Source: Salinivirgaceae bacterium
Lineage (GTDB): Bacteria > Bacteroidota > Bacteroidia > Bacteroidales > SZUA-534
Length of the DNA stretch: 37,634 nt
Assembly: GCA_030620515.1 (NCBI GenBank)
Contig: JAUXEM010000011.1
Span: 1-37,634, forward strand
Reading direction: 5' to 3'
Shown here: positions 1-7,591 of the stretch, one piece after another
Numbering within the stretch: position 1 is the first letter of the stretch
How the letters are laid out: every line of letters starts with the position of its first letter
Notes under the pieces: model-generated
What the model saw: only the letters and a program-made list of their open reading frames with translations
What the model was told of the DNA's origin: nothing
Database searches by the model: none
Position numbers and translations under genes: made by a program

Positions 1-2418
1 AGTATTGTTAAAAATAAGATTTTAAAAATATTTGTTTTATCAAAAGCTTTTTATGTAATAGGATGGTTTTTTTTAATTATTAGAGGACTTGTTCCCGATG
101 TTATTACAATTTTACTTGCAAATGTATTTATATTAATTGCTTTTGGTATTGAGATGCTTGCAATAACAACTAGTGATGAGAAAAATTTAAAACATAAAGC
201 AAAATTTTATTTATATGTTATTTTAGTTCTTGTTATAGGTTTTATTAGCATAATAAAAGTTCAAGATTTTTATAGAATTGCATATATGTCGGCATCTATT
301 TTTATTTTGCATAGTATAGCAAGTTATCAGTTTATTGTAAAAAAAGAGTATAGAACTAAACTAAAACTTACTGTAGGAGTACTATATTTAACATTTGCTT
401 TAGTGGCCTTAATACGAGTATATGGCGCCCTGTTTTTATACGAGAGTCAAACATTGTACGATACTAATGTTATTCAATCAATTGCTTTTTCGTCAATATT
501 TATATCGAATTTTATAGGCGTTATAGTGTTGCTGATTTTTTTAAAAGAGGAAGATGAAAAAAAGATAGGTTTAAGTGAGGCGAAATTTAGAGATTTTACT
601 AATTCGATACCACAAACTGTTTTTGAGGTTGATACAAAAGGTAGGTTGGTATATTTAAATAAATTCGCCTCTAATTTTACTGGTTATGAGCAAAGTGATT
701 TAGAAAAGGGATTAAGTATTAGAAGTGTAATTGCTAACGAAGACGCTGATAGAATTTTTCATAATTTAAGGTGCGTTATGGATGGCAGTGAAGAGTCGGG
801 TAATGAGTATGTTTTTAAAAAAAAGACAGGTGAGTCATTTCCAGGCATCATTTATTCATCTCCAATAGTTGAAAACAATATTATCATAGGGCTACGTGGT
901 ATAATTTTAGATATATCGGAAATAAAAAAGAGCGAGCAAAGAATTAAGTTACTATCAACCGCAGTGGAGCAAAGTTCAAATACAATTGTAATTACCGATA
1001 CCAATGCTTTTATTGAATATGTTAACCCAAGGTTTGAGCAGTTAACGGGTTATTCAAGAACCGAGGCTATAGGTTTAAATCCTAAAGTGTTAAATGCGAG
1101 AACACAAGCTAAAGAATATTATGAAAATTTGTGGAAAACTATAACAGCAGGTGAAACATGGAAAGGAGAATTTCATAATAGAAAGAAAAATGGCGATTAT
1201 TTTTGGGAGAATGTTACAATAACACCTATAAAGGATGATGAGGGTAAAATAATAAACTTTCTTGCAATAAAGGAAGACGTAAGTGACAAAAAAATAATAG
1301 AGCAAAAACTAAAGGATAGTGAAGATAAATTCCGAAGTATTGTTGAAACTGCTAGCGACTGGATATGGGAAATTAATGCTGATAAAGAATATACATATTC
1401 GAGTCCGAAAGTATTTTCTATTTTAGGATATACTGTTGATGAGATATTAGGAAAAACACCTTTTGATTTAATGAGTAAAGAAGAGGGTAGTAGGGTTTCG
1501 GATATATTTTTGGAAATTTCAAAGCAACATAAAGCTATTGAAGATATTGAAAATGTAAATATCCATAAAAATGGTAGTAGTGTAATAATAGAATCGACAG
1601 GAGTACCCTTTTTTGACTCGAATAATATTCTGCTTGGTTACCGTGGTATTGACAGAGATATTACAAAGAGGAAAAGAATTGAGCAAGAAATTGTTATGCA
1701 AAATGATATATTGAAAGACCTTGTGGCTACTAAAGATAAGTTCTTTTCTATAATAGCTCATGATTTACGTAGCCCAATTGGCTCAATAGTAGCTTTTTCA
1801 AAAATATTGATTGATAACTTTGATGAGTTTAAAATTGATAAACAAAAAGAGTTTGTAAATATTTTGCATAACAGCGCCGATAAAACTTTTAAATTGGTTG
1901 AAAATCTGCTTTTGTGGTCTAGAACACAACAGGGTAAACTGTCGTTTAATTTAGAAAACGAAAACCTCTTTTTGCTAGTAAAAGAAAATATCGATTTGCT
2001 AATACAGGCTGCTGAAAGTAAAAAAATAGTATTGGAAAATAATATTCCACATAATTTGTTTGCAAATGTTGATAAAGATATGATATTAACAGTTTTCAGA
2101 AACTTATTAGCGAACGCAATAAAATTCACTAATAAAGGTGGAGAGGTGACTATTTTTGCAAGGGAGACAAAAAACGAAAAAGGTAAAAATATTATTGAAG
2201 TTATTATTAGTGATACTGGCGTGGGAATAACAAAAGAGATTCAAAAAAAACTATTTAAGATAACGGAAAGTTATTCGTCGAAAGGTACCAATAATGAAAC
2301 AGGAACAGGATTAGGATTAATACTCTGTAAGGAGTTTGTTGAAAAACACAATGGTAATATTTTTATTAAAAGCGAAGTAGGTAAAGGGAGTAAGTTTATT
2401 TTTACTCTACCAATATAA
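1..2418 (+). CDS. Membrane PAS-domain sensor histidine kinase (5' truncated by window edge)
   Basis: The frame is open from base 1, so the ATG at 154 in the ORF track is probably internal and the gene begins outside the window; 805 residues are visible. The first roughly 185 visible residues are a series of hydrophobic helices forming a membrane sensor. Three PAS/PAC units follow (about ORF-track residues 140-260, 265-385 and 390-515), each ending in a charged linker. The HisKA phosphoacceptor box is IIAHDLRSP (His at ORF-track residue 536), followed by the N box (RNLLANAIKF) and the G boxes (SDTGVGI, GTGLGLILC) of the ATPase domain. No receiver domain is attached. It is expected to autophosphorylate in response to an unknown signal. 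No cognate regulator lies next to it in the window. The next gene converges on it. Confidence 0.93.
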   Translation, partial: SIVKNKILKIFVLSKAFYVIGWFFLIIRGLVPDVITILLANVFILIAFGIEMLAITTSDEKNLKHKAKFYLYVILVLVIGFISIIKVQDFYRIAYMSASIFILHSIASYQFIVKKEYRTKLKLTVGVLYLTFALVALIRVYGALFLYESQTLYDTNVIQSIAFSSIFISNFIGVIVLLIFLKEEDEKKIGLSEAKFRDFTNSIPQTVFEVDTKGRLVYLNKFASNFTGYEQSDLEKGLSIRSVIANEDADRIFHNLRCVMDGSEESGNEYVFKKKTGESFPGIIYSSPIVENNIIIGLRGIILDISEIKKSEQRIKLLSTAVEQSSNTIVITDTNAFIEYVNPRFEQLTGYSRTEAIGLNPKVLNARTQAKEYYENLWKTITAGETWKGEFHNRKKNGDYFWENVTITPIKDDEGKIINFLAIKEDVSDKKIIEQKLKDSEDKFRSIVETASDWIWEINADKEYTYSSPKVFSILGYTVDEILGKTPFDLMSKEEGSRVSDIFLEISKQHKAIEDIENVNIHKNGSSVIIESTGVPFFDSNNILLGYRGIDRDITKRKRIEQEIVMQNDILKDLVATKDKFFSIIAHDLRSPIGSIVAFSKILIDNFDEFKIDKQKEFVNILHNSADKTFKLVENLLLWSRTQQGKLSFNLENENLFLLVKENIDLLIQAAESKKIVLENNIPHNLFANVDKDMILTVFRNLLANAIKFTNKGGEVTIFARETKNEKGKNIIEVIISDTGVGITKEIQKKLFKITESYSSKGTNNETGTGLGLILCKEFVEKHNGNIFIKSEVGKGSKFIFTLPI

Positions 2419-2559
2419 AGGATGAAAGCCATAAACTAATTGCTACGTGTAATAGAATTTTTTATTGGTCATAATTATTACTATGCAAGGGTGTGTATTA
2501 TGCTAATGTAACACTTTAACTCTACAATAGTAATTTTGATATAGATAATTTGGCATGTA

Positions 2560-2599
2560 AATTTAAAATCCTGAAATTAATACATCAGGATTTTAAATT
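2560..2599. terminator. Bidirectional terminator-like hairpin
   Basis: A perfect 15-bp inverted repeat (arms 2560-2574 and 2585-2599, loop of 10 nt) lies between two converging genes. Arms begin and end in A/T runs, so either strand could give a stem followed by U residues. It sits 6 bp beyond the stop of the minus-strand FISUMP gene and about 140 bp beyond the histidine kinase stop. Confidence 0.75.
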
Positions 2600-2605
2600 A
2601 AAAGT

Positions 2606-3601
2606 TTAGTCTTTAATACATCTAACCGACATTCCCATATAAGCGTGATTACCTCTTTCATCGGATACTTCATTGGAACGAAGGTCTAATGTTCTTCTAT
2701 ACCCATAGCGTTTCCCACTCATCGATGAATTATATCCTTCGCTTGTCCAGAACCATGCCATGTAACCTATTGACGAAAAATCACCTGATGCTGTTAAGCA
2801 GCCACCTGGAAGTGCTGTAAACCCACTTTCATTAGTTCCTTTATTAACTGATGTTGTTAATGTGCTAGTCCAATGCTTCGAGCCTGCTTCTTTCATTTTG
2901 CCACCGGCAACATCTGCGCCACCCAGATATTTGATTAATATTTTAAAATCATCTTTAGTAGGAACATGCCATCCTTTAGGACACAATTCTCTTGAGTCTT
3001 CAACTGCATAAAAATTATATAAATTCCCGTAAGTATCTCTATTAGTTGCACTATTGTCGTAGTTACAATAGCCTCCTGCTGTTAGTGCATCCCAACCATC
3101 GCCAGTTGTAATGCCTGAAAGAGCATCTCCGTTTCTATAATGTGTAGTTTTTAAATTCTCTACCATCCATATCTGAGAACCTATCTGAACAGTTTTATAA
3201 ACATTCCCATCGAAATCAGTTACTGTTATTGGAGCAGTAATTTCTACTGTTATTTCCTTGCTGCCATTTTCCTTATCGTCATTAAAAGCAACAAATTTTA
3301 AAGTGTGATTTCCTTCTGATAAATCGGAAGTATTAAAAGTAAAATTAAATGGGAAGCTATTAGATTTCCCCTTTTCCATATTATCTACCATCACTCTTAC
3401 TTCTGTTACCGTTTCATCTTCAATATCTACTCTAATATTAACACTTGCTCCTTTCATAATGCTTATTTCGGCATCTATACCTGAAACAATAATTTTAACA
3501 TCTTGTTTTTTAACTTCAATGTCATCGTCTTTATCGCAACTTATACTTATTACTGCAAAAAGAAAAATGATTGCAATTGTAAAGAGGTTTTTTGTTTTCA
3601 T
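2606..3601 (-). CDS. FISUMP-domain lipoprotein with Ig-like N-terminal domain
   Basis: The N-terminus is a lipoprotein signal (lipobox ISISC, Cys22) followed by an acidic DKDDD stretch, which suggests surface-exposed lipidation in Bacteroidota. Residues about 33-123 look like a bacterial Ig-like domain, with the pattern SFPFNFTFNTSDLSEGNHT typical of that fold. Residues about 126-331 form a FISUMP domain (Fibrobacter succinogenes major paralogous domain): DFDGNVYKTVQIGSQIWM, ENLKTTHYRNGD, CPKGWHVPT, the WTSE block and the terminal SVRCIKD are all recognisable. FISUMP proteins are abundant, often paralogous surface proteins without a proven biochemical function. It is the distal gene of the minus-strand surface cluster but is set apart from its neighbour by 404 bp, so it may be transcribed separately. 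A decayed copy of part of its Ig-like region lies at about 5531-5597. Confidence 0.9.
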   Translation of the reverse strand: MKTKNLFTIAIIFLFAVISISCDKDDDIEVKKQDVKIIVSGIDAEISIMKGASVNIRVDIEDETVTEVRVMVDNMEKGKSNSFPFNFTFNTSDLSEGNHTLKFVAFNDDKENGSKEITVEITAPITVTDFDGNVYKTVQIGSQIWMVENLKTTHYRNGDALSGITTGDGWDALTAGGYCNYDNSATNRDTYGNLYNFYAVEDSRELCPKGWHVPTKDDFKILIKYLGGADVAGGKMKEAGSKHWTSTLTTSVNKGTNESGFTALPGGCLTASGDFSSIGYMAWFWTSEGYNSSMSGKRYGYRRTLDLRSNEVSDERGNHAYMGMSVRCIKD

Positions 3602-4005
3602 TCGTTTAAAAATTAGTTATTTGTTTCAATTTTAATAATATCCTTATGTGCCTGCCCGACTAAGTGATTCAGGTTGCCTAGTCAGTCGACAATGCGGACG
3701 AGTTCGGCTTTAAATATTTGAAATTACTATTTTTGTAAACTTGCGTAACCTTATGTCGTCATTCGGTAATAACTAAACGGAGCGATTTGGATTAAAAAAG
3801 ATTGTCTATGCTGTGGCACAAAAAGAAATTCATAAAATTTGAAACCACCTTGTTGGTGGTAGATAATTTTTGAACTTTCTTATTGTGCTGCATGATTGGT
3901 AATATTTAAAGTTTTAAATCGCTCAATTTAGGTAATATTCAAATAAAGTTGATATTACGCTTTTACTTAAAAAATTCGGTGCTGTACGGTTAAATAGATA
4001 AATAG
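3602..4005. other. Intergenic region without a gene
   Basis: No coding potential was seen. It should contain the promoter of the FISUMP gene, but I could not find a convincing TAnnTTTG element. A 6-bp hairpin (ACCACC/GGTGGT, 3844-3860) and a distant 9-nt inverted pair (GAGCGATTT at 3780-3788, complement at 3916-3924) are present. The 11-mer TGTGCCTGCCC at 3647-3657 recurs at 7460-7470, and a TGCCTGCCCG variant recurs at 7510-7519. This suggests a dispersed intergenic repeat family rather than a regulatory site. Confidence 0.5.
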
Positions 4006-4953
4006 TTAAAAAGCCCGAACTGCACGCACTGAGGCTATGGTGCTCTTGGTGCCGTCGTGCTGAAAGCCATTAGCGAAACTTATCCACCATGCTTTGCTAT
4101 TATTGGATTCGGTAGAACTCCAATAGGCACTTACAGCAAAACCAGTACCACTGTTTGCTTTAGCTGTTGCAACAATTGTTGATTTATTTAGGTACATTAA
4201 ATTCAGTTCCTGTTTTGAAGGTAAATACCAATCGCCATAAGTTTTACCTCCTTCTGTTATTTGTAATTCGTTACAAAGACGTGCAGCATAAGTATCACCA
4301 TCATCTCCAATAGATACTTGTGATGATATAATTATTGATGTATTTAATTCGCCTGCATAAGGACCATTTCCTTTTGCTTGTGTAGCTCCGTTAGTACCTG
4401 CGTGCCATCTTATTTTACTTCCTCCATTTTGGTCTTCTTTGACACAAACTAAGCCGTGTTCGCCTGTTTTGTCGAGCCAAAATACTATGCCGCCCTGTAC
4501 AAAATCACCTACATGGTATTTTGTTCCTGTAACTGTTTCTGCTGTTTTTGCATGCAATGCATAGGGCACGCTCAATAGTTGGCTTACTCCTGTTATGTTA
4601 TAATTTGTTCCACCTGCTGGGTCGGTTTCCGTTTTTATAAAATATATATCAGCCGACCAATCAATTGTGCTAAAATCGTCTGTTGTGGTGCCTGTACCTA
4701 TTCCTAAACTTACCAAGCCATTTGCATTGCTGCTTTGTTTATGGGTTTCTACATATACCGATGTTCCTGTGGCTGACCCTTGCAGTATGCTTATTTGCAT
4801 GCTTACTTCTGTATCGGTTACCAAATTGTTACTTGCATTACGTATTACCGCTTGATAACTTATCTTTTCGGGTGCTTGTGCACTTACCTGCTGTGGCAGG
4901 AACACGCTTGCCGTTAGTAGTAACGCTACTAAAACTGTATAAATCCTTTTCAT
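4006..4953 (-). CDS. Exported DUF1566-like surface protein
   Basis: A signal peptide (MKRIYTVLVALLLTASVF, cleavage likely after SAQA) is followed by an N-terminal domain of about 115 residues (EKISYQAVIRNASNNLV, MQISILQG, LLSVPYALHAKTAE). That domain recurs at the N-terminus of many Bacteroidota exported proteins. The C-terminal half (about 145-315) matches the DUF1566/Lcl-C pattern: GGIVFWLD, WYLPSKQELNLMY, YWSSTE and the ending SVRAVRAF. This fold is related in layout to FISUMP. No T9SS sorting domain is attached, so export to the surface is not shown. Its upstream neighbour, 50 bp away on the same strand, is a tiny T9SS-sorted protein and the two are probably co-transcribed. The DNA is visibly richer in G+C than the genes around it (31 of 60 bases in line 4861-4920). 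Function is unknown. Confidence 0.88.
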   Translation of the reverse strand: MKRIYTVLVALLLTASVFLPQQVSAQAPEKISYQAVIRNASNNLVTDTEVSMQISILQGSATGTSVYVETHKQSSNANGLVSLGIGTGTTTDDFSTIDWSADIYFIKTETDPAGGTNYNITGVSQLLSVPYALHAKTAETVTGTKYHVGDFVQGGIVFWLDKTGEHGLVCVKEDQNGGSKIRWHAGTNGATQAKGNGPYAGELNTSIIISSQVSIGDDGDTYAARLCNELQITEGGKTYGDWYLPSKQELNLMYLNKSTIVATAKANSGTGFAVSAYWSSTESNNSKAWWISFANGFQHDGTKSTIASVRAVRAF

Positions 4954-5003
4954 CTCTATTTAATTTTAATGTTTTTAAAAAATTGCCACATTGTGGGTTC
5001 TAT

Positions 5004-5495
5004 TTAATTCTTAACTATTTTAAATACTTTAATTTGTCGATTCTTATCTAATGCTTTTACAAAGTAGTTTGCAGCCGGATAATCCTGTATATTTATACGG
5101 GTTTCGCTTCCTGTACTTTTAACTTGTTGCAAAAGGTTACCCTTAATGTCTAAAATCATATACTGCAAATTTGCTGTATTGTAGTTATTTACTTTTAGGG
5201 TTAAATAATTGGTAGTAGGGTTCGGGTATGCCGAAATGTTAAGGCTTATACCTTTGGCTTCGGGTATTCCTGTTACTACTGAAATTTCAAAGGGCTGTTG
5301 CACACCTTGTGTTATACTGTTGCCATTTGCTCCTGTGTTGGTAGTGTAAAACACTTGTCCTACGGTATAAGTTGCAGAACCTTCGCTTCCGGTTGCTTCT
5401 CCGCCTGTGGCGGGTATGGCTTCTTGTGCTTGCAAACTGCTTAATCCGAATACCAAGATTATTACATTTATCAGTTTTTTTGCTGTTTGTTTCAT
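5004..5495 (-). CDS. Small T9SS type A sorting-domain protein
   Basis: This 163-residue protein has a signal peptide (MKQTAKKLINVIILVFGLSS, cleavage near LQAQ) and a short middle segment with the patterns SATYTVGQVFYTT and SITQGVQQPFEI. The final 80 residues are a type A T9SS C-terminal domain: SAYPNPTTNYLTLKV, MILDIKGNLL and IKVFKIVKN. So almost the whole mature protein is the secretion signal plus a roughly 55-residue cargo. Such proteins are expected to cross the outer membrane by the type IX system and be attached at the surface. It lies directly upstream of the DUF1566-like gene (50-bp gap). The start is supported by an AAGGAG Shine-Dalgarno 5 nt before the ATG, which is unusual in this window. 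It is not an obvious fragment because both ends are intact. Confidence 0.88.
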   Translation of the reverse strand: MKQTAKKLINVIILVFGLSSLQAQEAIPATGGEATGSEGSATYTVGQVFYTTNTGANGNSITQGVQQPFEISVVTGIPEAKGISLNISAYPNPTTNYLTLKVNNYNTANLQYMILDIKGNLLQQVKSTGSETRINIQDYPAANYFVKALDKNRQIKVFKIVKN

Positions 5496-5500
5496 ATTAT

Positions 5501-5506
5501 CTCCTT
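5501..5506 (-). promoter_or_regulatory. Strong Shine-Dalgarno before the T9SS protein
   Basis: On the minus strand the sequence reads AAGGAG, then five bases, then the ATG at 5495. Most starts in this window have no Shine-Dalgarno, as usual in Bacteroidota, so this site stands out and fixes the start. Confidence 0.6.
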
Positions 5507-5530
5507 TCTTATGTGGGTTATCGACTGATG

Positions 5531-5597
5531 TATGGTTTCCTTCTGACAGATATGAAGTATGAAAGCTAAATCAAAAGGGAAACTATTAGAGCTTTCC
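5531..5597 (-). pseudogene. Decayed fragment of a FISUMP-type Ig-like domain gene
   Basis: This intergenic stretch aligns to the inside of the FISUMP gene at about 3303-3370. By hand I count 49 identical of 61 aligned positions with one single-base gap, both on the minus strand. The frame encodes a remnant SNSFPF next to KES, matching KSNSFPF of the intact Ig-like domain, and TCAGAAGGAAA is shared exactly. The single-base gap shifts the frame downstream of that match. The match ends just after the stop of the small lipoprotein gene (5598). It is best read as the remains of a paralogous FISUMP-like gene lost by recombination. Hand alignment only. Confidence 0.65.
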
Positions 5598-6110
5598 TTA
5601 TAGTGATGTTGTTATCGACGAATCAAAATCTAATTCAACTGATAGTTGCATTGGAGCATAGGTAGATTCGCCAATAGTTTTTATAATTAGTTTTTTATTT
5701 GTAAGTAAAGATGTAGAAACAGTTTTAAGCTTGTCGGCACTAATTTTCAATACTGCTTCTGTATTATTTTCTGAAAGTTTTAATAGTTGAACATTAAAAT
5801 CAGTCTGTTCTATTGCTATGTTTAGTTTAGTAATTGTTTCACCTTTAGGAATACCATTTAAACTATAACTAATTTCGTTTATAACAATTTCATTTAGTAA
5901 ATCAATATACTTTTTCAAATCTTCATTGTCCTCTAAATTTAAAGTGTCAATCGATTCAAAAGGGAAGGCATTTGATTTAAGGGAATTGTCTTCAATGTCA
6001 ATAATAGTTGTTTGTTTAAGAGTAGTGTCAAACTTGTACGTTAAAACATCCTCGTCGCATGACCAAAACATGGCTATTACACCAAATAGTAAAAATAATT
6101 TTGTTTTCAT
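5598..6110 (-). CDS. Small lipoprotein of unknown function
   Basis: The 170-residue product begins with a lipoprotein signal, MKTKLFLLFGVIAMFWSC, lipid attachment expected at Cys18, followed by acidic residues (DED). The mature part has alternating hydrophobic residues suggestive of beta-strands and no motif I recognise. Similar short Bacteroidota lipoproteins exist without assigned roles. It is the first gene downstream of the stand-alone LytTR gene (97-bp gap) and 102 bp upstream of the T9SS protein. The latter gap is partly filled by the FISUMP remnant. The N-terminal segment KSNAFPFES is loosely like the KSNSFPF of the FISUMP Ig domain, but the similarity does not extend. Confidence 0.75.
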   Translation of the reverse strand: MKTKLFLLFGVIAMFWSCDEDVLTYKFDTTLKQTTIIDIEDNSLKSNAFPFESIDTLNLEDNEDLKKYIDLLNEIVINEISYSLNGIPKGETITKLNIAIEQTDFNVQLLKLSENNTEAVLKISADKLKTVSTSLLTNKKLIIKTIGESTYAPMQLSVELDFDSSITTSL

Positions 6111-6207
6111 TTTTTAAATATTTTAGGTTAAATAATGTGCTAAGGTATTTATGCGTACTGTATTTAGTATTGTAAATTTGAAAGTGTAATGATAAAGTAT
6201 GAAAGCG

Positions 6208-6540
6208 CTATAGCTTTTCAATTATTTGAAATAGCTCTTGTTTTTTGCTACTGTCAACACTTATTGTTATTTGGTTTTTAAGAACAATTGCCACTTGCTT
6301 TAAAGTTGTTATTTTGTCAACGTAGCTCATGTTAATTAACTGATAATTATTTGCTTTAAAGAATTTTGGGGTATTGAGTTGTGATTTGTATATAGCAATA
6401 TTCTTATTAGATTCGATAGCTTCGTTACTTGCTAAATAGAATATAGTTTTGTTAGAATATATTTGACAATACATTACTTGCTGTAGGGGAACAAAGTAAT
6501 TAGAGTTTTTTGTTGATACTATAATTGTGTTCATGTGCAT
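6208..6540 (-). CDS. Stand-alone LytTR DNA-binding domain protein
   Basis: The 110 residues make up one LytTR domain and nothing else: a VMYCQIYSNKTIFYL strand-turn-strand, FFKANNYQLINMSYVDKI in place of the usual FxRxHrSyLVNl block, and a C-terminal SVDSSKKQELFQIIEKL helix. There is no receiver, so activity cannot be controlled by phosphorylation of this chain itself. It is diverged from the canonical pattern (NNYQLIN instead of H-S-Y-L-V-N), which may alter DNA contact. It lies 87 bp downstream of a full LytTR response regulator, on the same strand and just before the surface-protein genes. A start at the second Met (MNTI) is equally possible. Confidence 0.82.
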   Translation of the reverse strand: MHMNTIIVSTKNSNYFVPLQQVMYCQIYSNKTIFYLASNEAIESNKNIAIYKSQLNTPKFFKANNYQLINMSYVDKITTLKQVAIVLKNQITISVDSSKKQELFQIIEKL

Positions 6541-6559
6541 TTTTTTATAATAATATGCA

Positions 6560-6567
6560 CAAATGTA
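6560..6567 (-). promoter_or_regulatory. Putative -7 element (TACATTTG) of the stand-alone LytTR gene
   Basis: The minus strand carries TACATTTG, matching Bacteroidota TAnnTTTG, 20 nt upstream of the first ATG. I see no good TTG at the -33 position, so this is a weak call. Confidence 0.35.
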
Positions 6568-6627
6568 TATTTAAGATTTAAGTTATAGTCTTCATGTATG
6601 GAAATAAGCAGGGTGCTCTAGTAAGCG

Positions 6628-7374
6628 TTATAGTTTATCTAAAATTTGCATAAGAACATGTTTACGACGAGTTGAAACAGGAATTTCTTTTCCATTATTC
6701 ATAATAATAAAACCACCATCTGATTTATCAACCTTTTTAATAAAGTTGAGATTAACCAAATATGATTGGTGTGGGCGAAGAAAGTCGTAATCCTCTAATA
6801 GTTCAGAGAATTCTTTTAGGGTTCTTGAAACTATAATTTTTTTACTATCAGACAAATAGAAGCTAGTATAGCTATTGTCGCTTTGGCAATAAATAATATC
6901 TGAGATATCTATAATATGCATTGCCTCGCTGGTGCGAAGTACTATTTTTTTCGACTGGGTTTTCTTTTCGTAATGATCAAAAAAATTGCTAACCTGTTTT
7001 TCCATTTCATGGCTTTCAATTTTCTGCAAAGTATTTTCAATGGCGTTTATAAATTCAAACTCGTTTACAGGTTTTAATATATAATCGATAGCACTAAATT
7101 TAATAGCTTTTATTGCGAAATGATTAAATGCAGTAATAAATACAAGCTTAAAATTATAGGATTTTACTTTCTGTAGAATATTAAAGCCTGTACCTCCTTT
7201 AATCTCAATGTCAAGCAGTACAATGTCCGGGTTTGAGTTTTTAATAAGTTCAATGCCAGAGTTAACGGAGTCTGCTTCGCCAACTATTTCAATATTCGGG
7301 AAGTTATCGTTTAGTAATGAGCGATTTATATCTCTTAGTGCCGACTCGTCGTCAATAATAACAGCTTTAATCAT
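6628..7374 (-). CDS. LytTR-family response regulator
   Basis: An N-terminal receiver domain (about 1-120) carries the acidic pocket IIDDE (Asp8/Asp9), the phosphoacceptor Asp55 in IVLLDIEIKGGTG and the conserved Lys in DYILKPV. A C-terminal LytTR DNA-binding domain (about 145-246) follows, with the typical FLRPHQSYLVNLNFIKKV and EIPVSTRRKHVL. Length (248) is normal for the AgrA/LytR-like AlgR group. It is downstream of a matching LytS/YehU-type histidine kinase on the same strand, but 196 bp separate them. That gap contains repeat sequence, and a promoter overlaps the end of the kinase gene, so the two may be transcribed partly independently. The likely targets are unknown; the adjacent surface-protein genes are a guess. 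Confidence 0.93.
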   Translation of the reverse strand: MIKAVIIDDESALRDINRSLLNDNFPNIEIVGEADSVNSGIELIKNSNPDIVLLDIEIKGGTGFNILQKVKSYNFKLVFITAFNHFAIKAIKFSAIDYILKPVNEFEFINAIENTLQKIESHEMEKQVSNFFDHYEKKTQSKKIVLRTSEAMHIIDISDIIYCQSDNSYTSFYLSDSKKIIVSRTLKEFSELLEDYDFLRPHQSYLVNLNFIKKVDKSDGGFIIMNNGKEIPVSTRRKHVLMQILDKL

Positions 7375-7451
7375 TTTCTAGACTTTATTTTATTCGTAAA
7401 AAAGCAGATAAGTGCTTTGTTTAAATCTTTCCTTCCCAAAGCAAGTTCGGG

Positions 7452-7533
7452 ACAAGTCTTGTGCCTGCCCAGCTATGTCATTCTGGTGGGCAAGCTATGT
7501 TAAAACATTTGCCTGCCCGTATTCAGGCGGGCT
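7452..7533. repeat. Small dispersed palindromic/CCTGCCC repeat cluster
   Basis: The kinase-regulator gap holds ACAAGTCTTGT (perfect 5-bp-arm palindrome, 7452-7462), two copies of TGCCTGCCC (7462-7470 and 7510-7518), and GCCCG/CGGGC arms around TATTCAGG. The same TGTGCCTGCCC word occurs at 3647-3657. The G+C content is locally high compared with its surroundings. This looks like an intergenic repeat family; no function is visible. Confidence 0.5.
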
Positions 7534-7560
7534 TCTCTCGCATTAGAGTTTTGTGTTTGG

Positions 7561-7591
7561 CAAATGTACATTACTCCATAATTATTGGCAA
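7561..7591 (-). promoter_or_regulatory. Promoter of the response regulator gene, overlapping the kinase 3' end
   Basis: On the minus strand a TTG (7589-7591) is followed after 20 nt by TACATTTG (7561-7568). This fits the Bacteroidota -33/-7 pattern. The element overlaps the last codons of the kinase gene and would give the regulator mRNA a leader of nearly 190 nt containing the repeat cluster. Confidence 0.5.

Noticed and set aside
1758-2129. 123-codon minus-strand ORF inside the first histidine kinase
   Set aside because: Lies antisense to the HisKA/ATPase region with intact motifs on the plus strand; composition follows the sense gene.
4683-5051. 122-codon plus-strand ORF over the DUF1566/T9SS genes
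   Set aside because: Antisense shadow spanning the ends of two real genes; leucine/cysteine-rich translation without a motif.
5004-5495. T9SS small protein as a truncated pseudogene
   Set aside because: It has an intact signal peptide, a complete C-terminal sorting domain and a strong ribosome site.
5555-5566. 12-mer AAGTATGAAAGC shared with 6195-6206 as a possible operator
   Set aside because: Exact 12-mers recur by chance many times in an AT-rich 37-kb window, and neither copy sits in a consistent promoter position.
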